Assembly (NCBI GenBank): GCA_026261815.1
Contig: JAMPIT010000230.1
Span: 34,990,501-35,054,500, forward strand
Length of the DNA: 64,000 nucleotides
From: Monarcha castaneiventris obscurior
Lineage: Eukaryota > Chordata > Aves > Passeriformes > Monarchidae
Direction of reading: 5' to 3'
The notes beneath the pieces are model-generated. The model made no database searches and was not told the DNA's origin. It saw nothing but the letters and a program-made list of their open reading frames with translations. The position numbers and the translations under genes are program-made. Shown piece by piece: positions 62,951-64,000 of this stretch (position 1 is the first letter of the stretch; each line of letters starts with the position of its first letter).

Positions 62951-64000
62951 ATGCTAAGGCTAGTGAGAAATAATCACACAGTGATTATGCTAATCAAACA
63001 CACTAAACAACATGTGAAGGACTGTCAAACTGGAACAAATCTGTGTATGTGTACTAAATACAGAAACACAAAGTGCTAAAAGAACATTAAGGTTGCAGAT
63101 CAAGCCCTTAAAAACATGAAATGCCTATAAGCTTTAATTTGACACCTTTATGAATTTATATTTTTGAAATATGTTCACATATTTTCCCAAGAAGGTTTTG
63201 GCTTTGTTCTGCTCAGAAGATGGACAATGTTCACCTAATGAGCAACTGTTCAGTGTTGTGTTCTGTCCAAGAGGTTCAGTGAATAACCCTAAACCTCATT
63301 GACTGTATAAAGCTGAAACCTCACTCCCAGTGGGAATTATCAGCCTATTCTTTGGCTGTCCTACAGTCTTCACTGGCACAGGATGTGAATAGTTCACAAG
63401 TACAGTTAACTTACTTTGAAAAGCTCTTTTTTAGATAAGAGATGGTATTTTCTCAGAAATAAATTACAAAAATTGTACACCAGTTCCAGTTACCCAGCTT
63501 AATATACCTGATAGTTCTTACTATTCTATTGCCTTTCCTGTGTTTCCCACACATTTCCTGATTCCAGATTCATCTGTGAAGGGGCTACACAGACTAAACA
63601 CAGCTTTACAACTGCAAGTTGGACTTACAACACATAAAGTTTTCTGGGAAATGCTGGAGTTAAGTGACTTGCCTAACATCTCTCAGAACAACACTCTGGA
63701 GTGGTATTCAACGGGTTTTCTAAAACAGGATAGCCCTTACTATCTCATTCAAAATATGCTTTCTGCTTTATGCAACAAACAGAGCAAAAATATTATGGAT
63801 AACAATCTTCTCTATTACAAAACCATGATTGATGCTCAGTGTTTATCCAAAGGAAAATTCTACCAGACCTAAAAGATTCTCCCAAAGGAGAGAAGATGAA
63901 AGGCAACCAAATGTGGCATGTTTATCATACTGCTCAATTATCTAGCGGACAACAACATTCAATACAACAATTGCAGCATAAAAATAGACCAACATGAAAC

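Larger units (their letters stand above)
55758..64000 (-). other. ZNF385D: ZNF385D intron upstream of the 55.7 kb exon (partial, 3' part)
   Basis: This is intronic DNA by its position before the acceptor at 55758. I looked for the preceding ZNF385D coding exon and did not find it, so this intron continues beyond the window. It holds the inverted-repeat cluster at 57732-57869, a CR1 tail at 58364-58513, a (TG)n microsatellite at 60088-60121, AT-rich sequence near 60901-60960 and the octamer-bearing inverted repeat at 62823-62950. In 55960-57000, 58520-59740, 60130-60900 and 60960-62490 I see only AT-rich unique-looking sequence with no supported feature. Confidence 0.85.

Noticed and set aside
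63540..63872. 110-codon plus-strand frame
   Set aside because: There is no recognised domain, it has the wrong strand for the gene, and it overlaps a possible SINE remnant.
1..64000. Prokaryotic features (operons, CRISPR, phage, terminators)
   Set aside because: The spliced exons, CR1 LINEs and AT-rich intronic composition show vertebrate nuclear DNA; none of these features is present.

Overview
This 64 kb window is AT-rich vertebrate nuclear DNA, most probably from a bird. The avian call rests on repeated 5'-truncated CR1 LINE copies carrying the typical avian CR1 3' end (tandem ATTCTATG-type repeats, seen as CATAGAATCATAGAAT on the minus-oriented copies). Simple repeats are few and short, and I see no Alu- or L1-type repeats.

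The window lies inside one large gene on the minus strand. Two coding exons can be read with their splice sites: 55647-55757 (37 codons) and 26708-26870 (54 codons plus one base). Joined, they match ZNF385D, a matrin-type zinc-finger protein, rather than its paralogue ZNF385B. The two exons together build one C-x2-C-x12-H-x5-H finger: both cysteines come from the first exon and both histidines from the second, with a 28,776 bp intron between them. A Ser/Thr-rich linker follows. Everything else is intron: the 3' part of the upstream intron (55758-64000), the complete middle intron (26871-55646) and the 5' part of the downstream intron (1-26707). I found no other exon, no CpG island, no tRNA or rRNA gene, and no CRISPR or prokaryotic feature.

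By region: 1-26707 holds a short CR1 tail (10.5 kb), an old CR1-like pol remnant (15.6-16.1 kb), a double CR1 on the plus strand (20.15-22.2 kb) and a doubtful L2/MIR-like remnant. 26871-55646 holds CR1 copies at 39.9-40.6, 41.05, 47.4 and 50.26-50.93 kb, an old CR1-like remnant at 51.08-51.76 kb, and an (AT)n(AG)n(AT)n block at 39.1 kb. 55758-64000 holds an unusual three-copy inverted repeat at 57.7-57.9 kb, a CR1 tail at 58.4 kb, a (TG)n microsatellite at 60.1 kb and an inverted repeat with octamer motifs at 62.8 kb.

Nothing here looks like a wholly new multi-gene system. The items most worth a second look are the split zinc finger with a weak downstream 5' splice site, the three-copy hairpin at 57.7 kb, the octamer cluster at 62.8 kb and the double CR1 at 20-22 kb.
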